Assembly (NCBI GenBank): GCA_002751075.1
Contig: NAOQ01000151.1
Coordinates: 17,294 to 81,293 of the forward strand
Length of the DNA stretch: 64,000 nucleotides
Source: Ichthyophonus hoferi
Lineage: Eukaryota; Opisthokonta; Ichthyosporea; Ichthyophonida; Ichthyophonidae
Direction of reading: 5' to 3'
In this document: piece by piece, positions 63,996 through 64,000 of the stretch
How positions within the stretch are numbered: the first letter of the stretch is position 1
How the letters are laid out: each line of letters opens with the position of its first letter
Position numbers and translations under genes: made by a program
Notes under the pieces: model-generated
Told to the model about the DNA's origin: nothing
What the model saw: only the letters and a program-made list of their open reading frames with translations
The model's database searches: none

Positions 63996-64000
63996 TATAA

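Overview
This is a nuclear window from an animal. Genes are broken into many small exons by spliceosomal introns, intergenic DNA is AT-rich, and minisatellites are common. The gene set (NOM1, exportin-4, SMIM8, a p24-delta cargo receptor, a POLE4/CHRAC1-type histone-fold protein, SSRP1) and the presence of minor-class introns fit a metazoan. Dense multi-exon genes suggest an early-branching invertebrate such as a sponge, but that is inference only.

Layout, left to right. 62-2095 (minus): 5' part of a gene with one C2H2 zinc finger, running off the left edge. 4468-14208 (plus): NOM1, 22 exons, about 898 residues. 17396-32622 (plus): XPO4, 28 exons, about 1143 residues, with two introns that look like AT-AC U12 introns and an assembly gap flanked by a 114-bp exact duplication. 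33402-34108 (minus): SMIM8, two exons, tail-to-tail with XPO4. 35127-36590 (plus): decayed leucine-rich-repeat gene. 38054-38479 (minus): orphan 141-codon ORF inside a block of about 0.8 kb that recurs, decayed, at about 61265-62050. 39687-41948 (minus): TMED10, six exons, head-to-head with a POLE4/CHRAC1-like gene at 42546-44791 (plus). 47448-50720 (minus): broken Ty1/copia retrotransposon in a gene-poor stretch. 52760-60171 (plus): SSRP1, 21 exons, with a second assembly gap inside an intronic palindromic repeat array. 60172-64000: gene-poor, with the decayed duplicate and a few unassigned ORFs.

The recognisable genes are housekeeping genes and do not form an operon-like unit: ribosome biogenesis (NOM1), nuclear export (XPO4), chromatin and replication (SSRP1, the histone-fold gene), ER-Golgi traffic (TMED10) and a small membrane protein (SMIM8). 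Exon structures were built by hand from reading frame, splice phase and remembered human homologues. For XPO4, TMED10, SMIM8 and the histone-fold gene every junction keeps phase. NOM1 has one ambiguous acceptor and SSRP1 has one junction off by a single G.
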